This document shows, in pieces, positions 9,466-19,016 of a stretch of DNA of 64,000 bases (within the stretch, counting starts at the first letter, position 1; each line of letters opens with the position of its first letter). The position numbers and the translations under genes were made by a program. The stretch lies in the NCBI GenBank assembly GCA_023398955.1, contig JAEWRL010000058.1:1-64000 (forward strand). Reading direction: 5' to 3'. The notes beneath the pieces are model-generated. The model saw only the letters and a program-made list of their open reading frames with translations. It was not told where the DNA came from and did not search any database. Source of the stretch: Pseudomonadota bacterium (GTDB taxonomy: Bacteria; Myxococcota_A; Polyangia; Polyangiales; Polyangiaceae).

Positions 9466-10419
9466 CTACTCGAGGCCGGTTGCTTCATCAACGCCCAGCA
9501 TGATGTTGAGGCACTGCACGGCGGCTCCCGACGCACCTTTGCCGAGATTGTCGAAACGCACCGAAACCATGAGGCGATCCGAGTTCCCAAAGACGAAGAT
9601 CTGGGCCCGGTTCGTGCCGTTCAACGCCGTGGGGTCGAGGAGCCCGCCATCGACGCTTGGAGTCGCCTCGTAGGGCATCACTTCGACGAAGCGCTCTCCC
9701 GAATAGTAATCCGCGAGCACATGCCTTACTTCAGCGGCGCTCGCCGCCTTTGCCATGAGGCGAGCCACCAGCGGAACGGAGACGATCATTCCGCTATAGA
9801 AATTGCAGATGACAGGCAGGAAAACAGGGGGTGCCGTCAGTTCGTTGGTGGCCTGCATCTCAGGCAAGTGCTTGTGCCAAAGGCTCAACGCGTAGGGCTT
9901 CGAACCACGCACCCTATCCGCGTTTGCCGGGTCCTCGTAGCTCGCAATGGCCTGCTTCCCAGCGCCGGAGTAGCCGGAAAGCGACGTGCAGGTGAGAGGA
10001 TAGTCCTGGGAAATGATGCCGCTACGCACGAGCGGATAGACAGCCAGATTGAAGCCGCTCGCGTGGCAGCCGGGTACCGCAACTCGCGACGCCGTGCGAA
10101 TCCTGGCGCGATGCTGAGCCGAGAGCTCGGGGATCCCATAGCTCCATCCGGGATCGGTGCGGTGAGCCGTCGAAGCGTCAATGATCCGAGTCGCCGCATT
10201 GCCTGGATTGACGAATGACACGCTTTCCTTCGCCGCATCATCCGGCAGGCAGAGGAAAACGAACTCCGCTAGGTTGATCAGGCGCCGACGCTCTTCGTGG
10301 TCCTTCCGCCTGTCCTCCGCGATGCTGAGAAGCTCTACGTCGGCCCGATGTGCCAGACGGTCGAGGATCTGCAAACCGGTTGTTCCCGCTTGCCCGTCGA
10401 CGAATACCTTTGCTGCCAT
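9466..10419 (-). CDS. argC: N-acetyl-gamma-glutamyl-phosphate reductase (type 2)
   Basis: A protein of about 317 residues that catalyses the NADPH-dependent third step of arginine synthesis, reducing N-acetylglutamyl phosphate to the semialdehyde. It has an N-terminal nucleotide fold (AAKVFVDGQAGTTGLQIL) and the catalytic cysteine in VAVPGCHASGFNLAVYPL. The short length and the DGQAGTTG start match the type 2 ArgC group. Met at 10419 is chosen because the family begins just before this strand. No other arginine gene is adjacent. Confidence 0.93.
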   Translation of the reverse strand: MAAKVFVDGQAGTTGLQILDRLAHRADVELLSIAEDRRKDHEERRRLINLAEFVFLCLPDDAAKESVSFVNPGNAATRIIDASTAHRTDPGWSYGIPELSAQHRARIRTASRVAVPGCHASGFNLAVYPLVRSGIISQDYPLTCTSLSGYSGAGKQAIASYEDPANADRVRGSKPYALSLWHKHLPEMQATNELTAPPVFLPVICNFYSGMIVSVPLVARLMAKAASAAEVRHVLADYYSGERFVEVMPYEATPSVDGGLLDPTALNGTNRAQIFVFGNSDRLMVSVRFDNLGKGASGAAVQCLNIMLGVDEATGLE

Positions 10420-10635
10420 GTCACTGCTCAATCCCGAATTAGCCCGCCCCTCCTGCTGCATCGAGTCATCTCGGTGCCCAGAGGGGATGGTGAGAGCGAG
10501 CCTAGTCCAGGAGAGCTCCGCACGCTCGGAATTCGCGGCTAGCGTCGGTCAGCCGCCCAACGGAGCGAACGAGCCGCTGCCCTCGCCTGATAGGGGAACG
10601 TGACGCTTCGGCGCTGACTCTCGCGCCGCGAGGCC

Positions 10636-11316
10636 TCAAGCGTCCCCATCCGAGGCTCTCCCGAAGTGGTACGGTTCCGTGAGCTCCCCTAGTCGCAGCA
10701 TGCCTCCGCGCCGCGCGCGCTTCAAGAGCTTCATGAACACCTGTGCGGCCAGAAACGCGTCCCCCGTGGCGGTGTGCCGATCATGGGGCGGGATCCCAAA
10801 CCTCGAACAGAGCCCATCCAACGAGTAGTCGGCTTCCTGCTCATGGGGCTGACACAGCAGCCCAACCTCCTCGAGGCGTAAGCTCAGATCCGCCGTGTCG
10901 ATAACCAGGTTTGGGAGCCGTTCGATCCCCCAGCACCGCTTCGCGGCCAGCTCGAGCATCTCTACATCGTGCCGAACGTGGTGTCCGACAATGATACCGT
11001 CACGCAGGTAGTCGAGAAACTCGGCAATGACCTGGGACTCCTCGGCCCCCCACGCCTCAGCGAGCTCTCGGGTGATCCCGTGCAGACGCACGGCGGAGGT
11101 GTTGTGGCTAATACGGACGTATGCCTCGAATGTTGCATCGACATGCAGCTCGACGCCGATACAGGGAATGGCGCCGATCGAAACGATCCGGTCGAAGCGG
11201 GGATCCAAACCGGTCATCTCCGTGTCGATGACCACGAAGCGGACGCCGGCCCAGCCACGATCCACTTCCCAAGTGAGGTTGAAGCACCGAGAGAAACGTT
11301 CTGCTACGGAATCCAT
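10636..11316 (-). CDS. DnaQ-like DEDDh 3'-5' exonuclease
   Basis: A 226-residue protein with all three exonuclease motifs: Exo I VVIDTEMTGLDP, Exo II GHHVRHDVEML, and Exo III with the DEDDh histidine (HTATGDAFLAA). It resembles the epsilon subunit of DNA polymerase III but probably acts alone in DNA or RNA trimming. Its ATG shares one base with the stop codon of the upstream DUF294/CBS gene (TGATG), so the two are translationally coupled. A GTG one codon earlier is an alternative start. The pairing of a DUF294/CBS protein with a DnaQ-like exonuclease is seen in other proteobacteria. Confidence 0.88.
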   Translation of the reverse strand: MDSVAERFSRCFNLTWEVDRGWAGVRFVVIDTEMTGLDPRFDRIVSIGAIPCIGVELHVDATFEAYVRISHNTSAVRLHGITRELAEAWGAEESQVIAEFLDYLRDGIIVGHHVRHDVEMLELAAKRCWGIERLPNLVIDTADLSLRLEEVGLLCQPHEQEADYSLDGLCSRFGIPPHDRHTATGDAFLAAQVFMKLLKRARRGGMLRLGELTEPYHFGRASDGDA

Positions 11317-13283
11317 CACGCCCGCATGATGAGATCGTAACGAGCCGCAAGGTGCTCGAGAGTACTAAGGATGGTCCTAAATGCTGTCTTCAGGAGCGGG
11401 CGTGTCTCCGCTTCGACATCTGCGGGACGAATGACGGCGCCGTTCGTGCCGTGAAGCAGTCCTTGGCGCGCTCGAGCGTAGGCCAGCACGAGGAACGCTG
11501 CAGCTGCTTCTCGGAAGAGCTCAGCCTGCTCTCTGCTCACGCCCTGCAGCCGATCGGCAGCGGCTCGAAACCTCAGGTACGTTGCCGTCGCCGAGACTTC
11601 GCCTGCCGCCAGCGCGAGAACCCTCGCGGCGTCGACGAGCGGCAGGAGCGCATGGTGCTTGATCTCGAGCTCCTCTCGTTGCTTGCCCTGCTCATCGATG
11701 ACGTATTGTTGGAAGATGGTGCGAGGGGGCTGATTCAGAAGCGAGTCCTGGGCCATGTACCGGAGGAAGTCGGGATGGCGCTTCATCTCCGCATCGATGT
11801 GCTCACGCAAGCCGCGCGCCAGTGGGTGCAGATGAACGACGGGACGAAAATCGAATGCATCTCGGTAGGTGTACACCATGCTCTCTGCCGGCGACGCGAT
11901 CATGCGACTATAGCGCGCGTACATCTCGGAACGGGGGAGGCACCAGTCGGGTCGACTCGCGAGAATGCCGGGCTCGCTATCGAGAAAGCCACAGCGCCTG
12001 AGGCCTTCGGAAATGCGGCGACCAAACTCTCGAAAGTAGGCACGGACATCGCTCGCCTCGGCCTGCGGCGGATCGTCGTAGACCAGAGCGTGGTAGACAG
12101 CCGATCGAATCAACAGCTCGTCACGACCACCACTCCCCATGATGAGCCAGGCGTGGTCGACAGAGGGTTCACTCCAGCCAGCCTCGGCCATCTCCCGACG
12201 AGCGAGCTCCGTGATGCGAGCCGCCATTGCTCGGTTCAGGACGCCGGTCATCTCCATCAGCCATGGGACATGAGAGCGATCCTCGAGGAATTCGAGAATC
12301 AGTGACTCCATGCGATGGCGCAAGCCGCCGAGAGCAGCCACGGACGGAGCCTCCGCCATTGCTTCGCCAAGCAGCGTCGGGAAGCGACCGTACTGGAGGA
12401 AGATGTCCTTCTCCGCCACCAAACCTATGGCTCGCGTGTTCGCCGTACCGTCTTCGGTAACGACGACGAACCGCTTGCCAGCTCGCGCCATGCGCACCAA
12501 GAGCTTGCCCGTGTCATCGTCCGGACGGGCAAACGCCAGATCCTTCATCATGACGCTGCCAGCAGTCTCCTCCGCCAACACACGGCCTTCGATCAAGCGA
12601 TCGCGGAGATCGGAATCCGTGAGCTTGCCAATGGGGCACCCTCGCTCATCGACGACGATCACACAGGTGACACGTTTCGGCTGAAGGAGGCGCGCCGCCA
12701 CCACAGCCGGTGTAGCCGGGGCTACCGTCAGCAATGCGTCCGCCGCAACGCGCTGAGGTTGCGCCACCTCGAGCAGGCCGCCTCGGCGCAGCGTCGTCGG
12801 GGTGATGACGTCGTGCAGCGTCGTGCGGGCCTGCGGTGATCGTTCGTGCGCTACGCTCAACGAGAAGTACGCGGCCAGGTAACGCTTGGCACGCGCCGAG
12901 CGCTCCACCGCGTCCAAGAAACGCGTCCGCGGCAGACCATAGAGCAAGACATCGGCCTCTGCGATAGCCGTGCTCATGTATGGGGCGTCATTGAGTATCC
13001 CATGCAGCCCGAGGAGATCCCCAGGGCCGCGCAGGTCGAGGAGCCGCGCCTCACTGCGGGAAGTGACCTCGCCCTCATCGACGAGCCTGATACGCCCCTT
13101 ATTGACTACGTAGATGTAGCGATCCCGTGGTTGTCCGCCCGTGAACAGGACCTCGCCCTCTTCGTGAAACTTGACGCGACCATCGCGCGCCAGCTCGACC
13201 AGCTCCGCGGGCTCGAGAAACTCGAAAGGGGGATAACCCTTCAGGAAATCAGCAATCCGTAAGGCGATGCCGGCGGCTTTCAT
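11316..13283 (-). CDS. Cyclic-nucleotide-binding, CBS-pair, DUF294 nucleotidyltransferase-like protein (degenerate active site)
   Basis: A 655-residue soluble signalling protein. A cNMP-binding domain lies at about 10-140 (KFHEEGEVLFTGGQPRDRYIYVVNKGRI) and a CBS pair at about 165-290, followed by a DUF294 putative nucleotidyltransferase domain and its substrate-binding C-terminal domain. The usual nucleotidyltransferase signature GS-x-GR-x-E followed by TDQDNA is altered: GSGGRDE is kept but the next stretch reads LLIRSAVYHALVY, so both metal-binding aspartates are lost. It may therefore sense ligands without transferring nucleotides. The start at 13283 places the cNMP domain at the N-terminus; longer starts add basic, low-similarity residues. 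Confidence 0.85.
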   Translation of the reverse strand: MKAAGIALRIADFLKGYPPFEFLEPAELVELARDGRVKFHEEGEVLFTGGQPRDRYIYVVNKGRIRLVDEGEVTSRSEARLLDLRGPGDLLGLHGILNDAPYMSTAIAEADVLLYGLPRTRFLDAVERSARAKRYLAAYFSLSVAHERSPQARTTLHDVITPTTLRRGGLLEVAQPQRVAADALLTVAPATPAVVAARLLQPKRVTCVIVVDERGCPIGKLTDSDLRDRLIEGRVLAEETAGSVMMKDLAFARPDDDTGKLLVRMARAGKRFVVVTEDGTANTRAIGLVAEKDIFLQYGRFPTLLGEAMAEAPSVAALGGLRHRMESLILEFLEDRSHVPWLMEMTGVLNRAMAARITELARREMAEAGWSEPSVDHAWLIMGSGGRDELLIRSAVYHALVYDDPPQAEASDVRAYFREFGRRISEGLRRCGFLDSEPGILASRPDWCLPRSEMYARYSRMIASPAESMVYTYRDAFDFRPVVHLHPLARGLREHIDAEMKRHPDFLRYMAQDSLLNQPPRTIFQQYVIDEQGKQREELEIKHHALLPLVDAARVLALAAGEVSATATYLRFRAAADRLQGVSREQAELFREAAAAFLVLAYARARQGLLHGTNGAVIRPADVEAETRPLLKTAFRTILSTLEHLAARYDLIMRA

Positions 13284-13650
13284 CAGGGTCTTCGGAGGAC
13301 AGAGGGCTCTGACATGGCGACAGGTGAGACACCAGCATAGCTGAAGATTTGCCATCGAGATGAGTCCCGCAACCACGAGCCTCAGTTTGCCCTCCACGCC
13401 ACTTTCTCCGGATCCACCGTTTGACAGCCAAACACGGGGAGCCCCGCAAGCACGGGCCATCCCGAGGTACGGCCGCCACCTACCTCGTCGCAAGCCCGAA
13501 CACGTGGCCGCTCCATCGAGGACGCTGGATGGATGAGTCGGCGCTCAGCACATCCTGACGCGACACGGTCTCTCCCAACGCGCGGTTCTCGAGGAGCGCC
13601 CGAGCAATCCTCCTAGCCAGTTGGAGAAACTCGCGCACCGAGACCGCACC
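13284..13650. other. Intergenic, 367 bp, no gene seen
   Basis: Lies between the end of ppc and the start of the DUF294 gene, both on the minus strand. It should hold the DUF294 promoter and the ppc terminator. I saw no RNA gene or strong hairpin. Confidence 0.5.
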
Positions 13651-16600
13651 CTATCCCGTCACCCCCAACCCTGTAGCGATTCCTTCGATGCTCGAGACGA
13701 TAGCTCGCTCGAATGCTTCCAGGACGCCAGCCGGCGCACCTCCTTCGACGGCAGTACGGTACTCTCGCAGGAGAGCCACCTGGAGATAATTCAACGGATC
13801 CAGAAAGCGCTCCTTGATCCGTATCGAGCGTTCGAGTACGGCGTCCTCGGGAGATCCGAGTAGGGCGCGTCCCGTGATGGAGGCCACGTTGCGCACGGTG
13901 AGCTCGTGCTCGACCTCGATGGCGCGCAGGATATCAAAGACGTGGGGCTCTTCGGCAAGCTCCTCGGCGTAATAGCGGCCGATGCGCAGATCCGTCTGGC
14001 GGAGCGCAATCTCGCTGTTCTCGACCATTCCCCGAAAGAACGGCCAGCGGTCGTACATCTCGCGCAGCATCCGCGCGGCACCCTCGCGGTCTCGAGCCTC
14101 GCCGACATAGCGCTCTATGGCAGAACCAAACCCGTACCATCCAGGCAAGATCTGGCGCACCTGGAACCACCGGAATACCCAGGGGATGGCGCGCAGATCG
14201 CGGATGGAGCGGGCCAAGCGCCGCTTGGCAGGTCGCGACCCGATCTTGACCAGCTCCACCTCTCGGGGCGTCACGCGCTCGAAGTAGAGGACGAACTCCG
14301 GTCGGTCGTGAACGAGCGCACTGTACGTCTGCAGGGCGAACGTAGCGAGCCGCTCTGCCGTTGCAAGCCAGGACTCCTCAATCGGCCTCGCGGGACCAGC
14401 GTTCTTGCGCCACACGGCGGCGACAACGTTCTCCAGGTGCGCCCGAGCGGTCTCCGGCGCCAAGTAGTGGCGAGACAGCACCTCTCCCTGCTCGGTCACC
14501 TCGAATCCGGCCTTGAGCACTCCTCGCGGAAGGGCGATGATCGCGCGTCTGGCGGGACCACCTCCGCGCCCTACGCTGCCGCCCCGACCGTGGAAGAATC
14601 GAAGTTGGACACCACAACGCTGCGCCAAATCCATGAGTCGCAACTGCGCTCGGAGGACCGAGTACGTGCTCGTCACATAGCCGCCGTCCTTATTGCTATC
14701 TGAATAACCCAGCATGATCAGCTGCCGGCGACCGCGCGCCTCCAACTGAGCTCGATAGGCAGGGTTGGCGAAGAGCTCCTCCATGATAGCCGGGGCCCGA
14801 TCCAGCGCTTCAATGGTCTCGAAGAGGGGCACTACGTCCATACGCGACCTGTGAACACCATCCGAAGTGCGGTAGAACATGCCCCGCACCTTGAGCAGCA
14901 GCAGGGCTGCGAGCACATCCGCAGGACGTGCTGTCATACTCAATATGAAATTGTGACATGCCCTCTCCGACGAGGCCTCCTGGGCGCGCCTCGCAACGGC
15001 GAACATGCCCAGCATGCGCTCCAGAGCCTTCAGCGAACCCGTGTCGGAAGGCTCAGTGAGCCCCGCGAGCTGTTCCGGGTGGACGCTGCGAGGTTCGAGC
15101 ACCTCTTCTGTGAGGATCGCCAACAGATCGCCGGGCTGCGACTCCGGGATCGCCACTGGGCCTCGGGCCAGGCGAAGCACGCAACGAGCAGCGAGCAGCA
15201 CGTTCTCCGCGTCCTCGCGAAGGTCGACCGTTGCCAGGTGGAGCCCGAAGATTGCCACGCGCCGTTGAAGGCTGCGCAATCCGCTCCCGTTGAGGGCGAG
15301 CCTGTAGCCACGAGCGACGAGGCAGTCGGAAATCAACTCCAAATCTGCCGACAGATCCTCCGCCCGCCTGAAGACAAAGCTTGGCCGACTGCCATCGTGT
15401 TCCAAGACCGAACGCCCGCGCGAACGGCGCACCCGCTTCGCCATCAACGCAAGCTTCAATCGCAGCGGCTCGCGGTCGACCTGTCGCTGAAGGAGCTCCG
15501 TCGCTTCACCCGCCTGCACAAGCTCGCGGAGGTCCCGTTCGATGCTGTCCCGTAGTTCCCGGGTTGGCGGCACCTGCTGCGCAGAATGGCTTAGCTTCGG
15601 TGCGAGCTGCTCGAGATCTCGGGCATAGAGCTCGAGCACAGCGTCGCGCTGCTTGCCCAGCGCCTCGGCAAGGACGGCGGGAGTCACGAACGGATTACCA
15701 TCCATGTCCCCCCCCACCCAGCTACCCAAGGACAAGCGGGGGCGGAACGGCGCGGGGTACTCCCGGCCAGAGTAGTGTCTCCATGCGTCTTCCAGTCGAT
15801 CGTGCAAGAGACCAACGCTCGGGTAGAGCACCTGTTCGAAGTAGCCGAGCACATGGTCGATCTCGTTCGAGACCTCTGGTTTCTCCCATCTGCTGAAACG
15901 GGTGGCCCACATGACCTCGATCTTCTCCAGGAGGCGTTCGACGCACTCGAACTGCCGACGCCGTGATCCAGCTTCGTGAAGCTCCTTCACGAGCATGAGA
16001 AGGTCCCGCCGATGGGCAAGTACGCGCACTCGCATGATCATGGTGGGGTGCGCCGTTGCAACGAGGCGCACGTCCAGTCCCGCAAGCTCCTTCGTGAGCT
16101 CCTCCAGGTCGCTCGAGGTCCCGTTGCGAGCGCTCTCTACAAGCTCCGCGACGGTTTCTTCGAGAACGGCGTGCTCGAAGCTCTGCGCACTCTCGGCAAC
16201 ACCTGCGAGCATCAGGAAGAGGCGAAATGCTCCAGCGAGCTCGTCGAGCCAACGCAGCTGCTCTTCTCTTTCGCTGGAAACACGCTCGGCAGCAATCGCT
16301 GCGCGCAACTCGTCATAACGCGGTTCGGTCGTACTCTGCCGCGTGCGGCGCGCAGCAATGCGGACCCTCTCGACGGTCCGGAAGAACTCTTCACCACCGT
16401 GGTGCAAGAGGACGAGTCCCAGCAAGGCACCGAGTAGACGCACGTCCTGAACGAGTCCCTCGGACCGACGTGCACTCGAGGGCGCCGCTTCTCCGCCGTC
16501 GGTGACGGGTGGAGCAGATCCGCGCTGACCACCGGCTCGGGCGCCCCCGACATCGATCTCGACCTGCGGCAATAGGCTCTTGATTCGCTGGGTTATCTCC

Positions 16601-16689
16601 GCGAAGGCAAGTGGTGGGTCCTCCAGTTTGGAAGGCTGACTGCGAAGGACACCTGAGAGTCTCTCGAGTACCGGCATGCGCAGAGCCAT
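13651..16689 (-). CDS. ppc: Phosphoenolpyruvate carboxylase
   Basis: Anaplerotic enzyme carboxylating phosphoenolpyruvate to oxaloacetate. Hallmarks present are the catalytic histidine in VATAHPTMIMR, the GYSDSNKDGGY lysine segment and the arginine-rich FHGRGGSVGRGGGPARRA. The C-terminus ends SIEGIATGLGVTG, close to the usual NG/TG end. At about 1012 residues it is longer than the usual 880-930. The extra part is N-terminal and includes a Gly/Ser-rich insert near residues 60-90. ATG at 16689 is chosen because the longer frame would start with TTG. Confidence 0.96.
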   Translation of the reverse strand: MALRMPVLERLSGVLRSQPSKLEDPPLAFAEITQRIKSLLPQVEIDVGGARAGGQRGSAPPVTDGGEAAPSSARRSEGLVQDVRLLGALLGLVLLHHGGEEFFRTVERVRIAARRTRQSTTEPRYDELRAAIAAERVSSEREEQLRWLDELAGAFRLFLMLAGVAESAQSFEHAVLEETVAELVESARNGTSSDLEELTKELAGLDVRLVATAHPTMIMRVRVLAHRRDLLMLVKELHEAGSRRRQFECVERLLEKIEVMWATRFSRWEKPEVSNEIDHVLGYFEQVLYPSVGLLHDRLEDAWRHYSGREYPAPFRPRLSLGSWVGGDMDGNPFVTPAVLAEALGKQRDAVLELYARDLEQLAPKLSHSAQQVPPTRELRDSIERDLRELVQAGEATELLQRQVDREPLRLKLALMAKRVRRSRGRSVLEHDGSRPSFVFRRAEDLSADLELISDCLVARGYRLALNGSGLRSLQRRVAIFGLHLATVDLREDAENVLLAARCVLRLARGPVAIPESQPGDLLAILTEEVLEPRSVHPEQLAGLTEPSDTGSLKALERMLGMFAVARRAQEASSERACHNFILSMTARPADVLAALLLLKVRGMFYRTSDGVHRSRMDVVPLFETIEALDRAPAIMEELFANPAYRAQLEARGRRQLIMLGYSDSNKDGGYVTSTYSVLRAQLRLMDLAQRCGVQLRFFHGRGGSVGRGGGPARRAIIALPRGVLKAGFEVTEQGEVLSRHYLAPETARAHLENVVAAVWRKNAGPARPIEESWLATAERLATFALQTYSALVHDRPEFVLYFERVTPREVELVKIGSRPAKRRLARSIRDLRAIPWVFRWFQVRQILPGWYGFGSAIERYVGEARDREGAARMLREMYDRWPFFRGMVENSEIALRQTDLRIGRYYAEELAEEPHVFDILRAIEVEHELTVRNVASITGRALLGSPEDAVLERSIRIKERFLDPLNYLQVALLREYRTAVEGGAPAGVLEAFERAIVSSIEGIATGLGVTG

Positions 16690-17303
16690 AGCGCCTGGGG
16701 CAAGAATGGGAAGGAACTCAGGCGCGGCGCGGGCGCTGGAGCCCAACGCCCTGCGTCGGAGACCGCTCGATCTTGTCGCGGGGCCGATTCCACTATCAGC
16801 GGACCTCTCAGGCGCTTCGCTCCACCGTCGCGCTCTAACCCTCAGCTGTCAGGTACTGACCTCGGCCGACGCGCTGTCACCACCGCCCTCGAACGGCGCG
16901 AGCTCTTCGCGTTGCCCCGAGCTCGCTGCACCCTGCCGACGACAGCGTTTTCAGGCTGACGCCTCACAGCCCAGAGAGACGGCGCCGATCTCCGCCAAGC
17001 TCGGACATTACCTCGTCGCGAAGCGGACTGGACCCTTCCGCGACCCGAGCGGCGCAACCTCCATCGCATCACCGCTTCGTCCGTGTGCGCCCATGTCAGT
17101 ACCGCGGGGCTTGCTGGCCCGCAGCGGATTAGTCCGTCTTCGAGGGCTTGGCTCACGCGGCAGAGCTACAATGATTGAATGCGCTCCTACGCCCGCGCGA
17201 GGCGACTCTCACATGACAGAGGGCCCGAGCCAGGTGAAAGGCCCATCGCCGTGGGTGACGCGTCCAACCACCACGTCGCACCAGGCCTTCCCCCGATTCA
17301 CTG
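16690..17303. other. Divergent intergenic, about 600 bp, no gene seen
   Basis: Lies between divergent ppc and the PilZ gene. Long open frames here have unbalanced Arg/Ser/Pro composition and no recognisable domain, typical of GC-rich antisense frames. It should contain both promoters. Confidence 0.5.
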
Positions 17304-17660
17304 ATGTTCAAAGACAAGCGCCGCCATCCGCGTGTCATCCCGCTGAGCACAGCCCCGGTCGAGGTCCAGATCATGGGGAATGGCTTCCTCGAGGTCCTAC
17401 ATGCCGAGGACATCAGCGTTGGCGGCATCGCCATCCACGCTCCCCTCGGGTTCACTACCGCGGAAATGGACGAGACCGTCAAGCTCATCGTAACGATACC
17501 GGGGGCAAGGTGTTTCATGGCAACCGGGCTCATCCGTCAAACGCCCAATGGCCACTCGTCCGGCCGCTTCGGCATCGAGTTTTCCGCCCTCGACGAGAGC
17601 GCTCGATCCCTGATTGGCAGATACGTAGAGCGTATGCTGGCCCGCGGCCGCGGCGCCTGA
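17304..17660 (+). CDS. PilZ-domain protein (c-di-GMP receptor-like)
   Basis: A 118-residue single-domain protein. It carries both PilZ binding motifs: an Arg-rich N-terminal segment KRRHPRVIPLST (RxxxR) and DISVGGIAIHA (D/NxSxxG). A late GRFGIEFSALDE strand is also typical. Single PilZ domains usually bind cyclic di-GMP and alter motility, adhesion or secretion by contacting other proteins. The gene is monocistronic; no cyclase or pilus gene is nearby. Confidence 0.88.
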   Translation: MFKDKRRHPRVIPLSTAPVEVQIMGNGFLEVLHAEDISVGGIAIHAPLGFTTAEMDETVKLIVTIPGARCFMATGLIRQTPNGHSSGRFGIEFSALDESARSLIGRYVERMLARGRGA

Positions 17661-17818
17661 GCCGATTCCCGAGTTCTGTCGCACCTTCGCGGTGCCGCCC
17701 CTCGGGGTCTTTCCCCGCGCGAAACGGTAACCTATTGCGTCGACAGCTGTGCTCCTCAGCCGCCGCAGCTCACGCTAGGGTTAGGCGGCAAGCGGGCGCG
17801 TGTTAGGTAAAGCCGGCA

Positions 17819-18697
17819 ATGACGGAATCCTGGATCTGCCGCCCTGCACAACCCAAGTTGTATTGCGCCACGTTCAAGCCGCGAGGACGGGCGCGGGGAA
17901 CAGTGCTCATCGTGCCGGGCTTCAGTGAACACGTCGGCCGCTTTCGCGAAGCCGCGGACACCTGGGCTCGTGCCGGCCTGCTGGTGGCGGTATTCGATCC
18001 CCGTGGTCAGGGTCGCTCCGAGGGCCTGCGCGGACACGTGGACAGGTTTGATGAACACGTGATGGACACGCTCGCCGTCCTCGACACCCTGGAGCGCGTG
18101 CCCGAGTGGCGAGACTCCGGAACCCCAATCCTATTCGGGCACAGCTTGGGCGGGTTGATCGCCGTCGAGACCGTAGTTCGCGCTGCAACCCGACTCCGCG
18201 CTCTCGCCCTGAGCTCACCCTACTTTGGCCTCGCGTTGCCAGCACCGCGCTGGAAGCTGGCGCTCGCCCGCGCGATCAGCGGCTTCTGGCCCACCTATCG
18301 AGATCGCACGGGCATCCGCTCGACCCAGCTCACCCACGATCCCGAACAGCAGCGCCTCATCGACCACGACCCCTTGAACGTGCCGACCGTCACCGCGCGA
18401 TGGTTCACCGAAGTGGAGAGGGCTCAAGCGCGGGTGCTCGACGACGCTCCCAGGATCCGTCTTCCCATCTTCTGCGCTGCCGCTGGTGAAGATACGATTG
18501 CATCCTTGCAACACACCCGGCGAATCTTCGAGGCCTTCGGCAGCAAAGAAAAGTCCCTTCAGGTCTACCCGGAAGCGTTTCACGAGCTTCACCACGAGCT
18601 ACGTCGAGACGCCTACCTCCGCGCATTCGCCGAGCAGTTCATGCGGTGGACGGACCCGCAGCTGGGCCTATTCCAGCGAGCGGGAGTATTGGGCTGA
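17819..18697 (+). CDS. Alpha/beta hydrolase, monoacylglycerol lipase-like
   Basis: A 292-residue hydrolase of the S33/lysophospholipase group. It has an oxyanion strand VLIVPGFSEHVGRF, the DPRGQGRSEG loop, a nucleophile elbow GHSLGG (Ser near residue 109), an acidic residue in AAGEDTIA and a C-terminal His in FHELHHE. This set matches monoacylglycerol lipases and lysophospholipases that release fatty acids from lyso- or mono-acyl lipids. There is no signal peptide, so it is probably cytoplasmic. The true substrate is unknown. Confidence 0.85.
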   Translation: MTESWICRPAQPKLYCATFKPRGRARGTVLIVPGFSEHVGRFREAADTWARAGLLVAVFDPRGQGRSEGLRGHVDRFDEHVMDTLAVLDTLERVPEWRDSGTPILFGHSLGGLIAVETVVRAATRLRALALSSPYFGLALPAPRWKLALARAISGFWPTYRDRTGIRSTQLTHDPEQQRLIDHDPLNVPTVTARWFTEVERAQARVLDDAPRIRLPIFCAAAGEDTIASLQHTRRIFEAFGSKEKSLQVYPEAFHELHHELRRDAYLRAFAEQFMRWTDPQLGLFQRAGVLG

Positions 18698-19016
18698 ATT
18701 AGGACAGGCATTGGGGTAGTGGCGAAACCTTGCCGACGCCGGGCGATTCTCGACCACTTGGGCACCTCCTGCAGCTACTCCGAACTGCTGGCCTGTGGCC
18801 TCGCGGTGCACATGCCGTCCTCGGCGAACTGGCTGTTCAATGAAAATGGAGGAACACCCCTCGCGGCGGCTAAACGGCGATTGTTCCCGTACTGCATGGC
18901 GCCACTTAGTCCCGCCACCCGACCACATTCATGGCGACTGTCACCGCGGCCAAACCATAGAGGCCATCAAAGCTAGGCGCCCCGGCGGGTTCCACTGCTA
19001 GACTCGGCCGCTCGAG
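18698..19016. other. Intergenic, 319 bp, no gene seen
   Basis: Separates the hydrolase from the AraC-family gene on the same strand. Short open frames have no family resemblance. It probably contains the AraC-family promoter. Confidence 0.4.

Noticed and set aside
16676..17806. Long plus-strand open frame of about 376 codons
   Set aside because: It overlaps ppc and PilZ on other frames, has Arg/Ser/Pro-rich composition and no recognisable domain; a GC-rich shadow frame.
18719..18976. 85-codon plus-strand frame between hydrolase and AraC-family gene
   Set aside because: No family resemblance or ribosome site; treated as intergenic.
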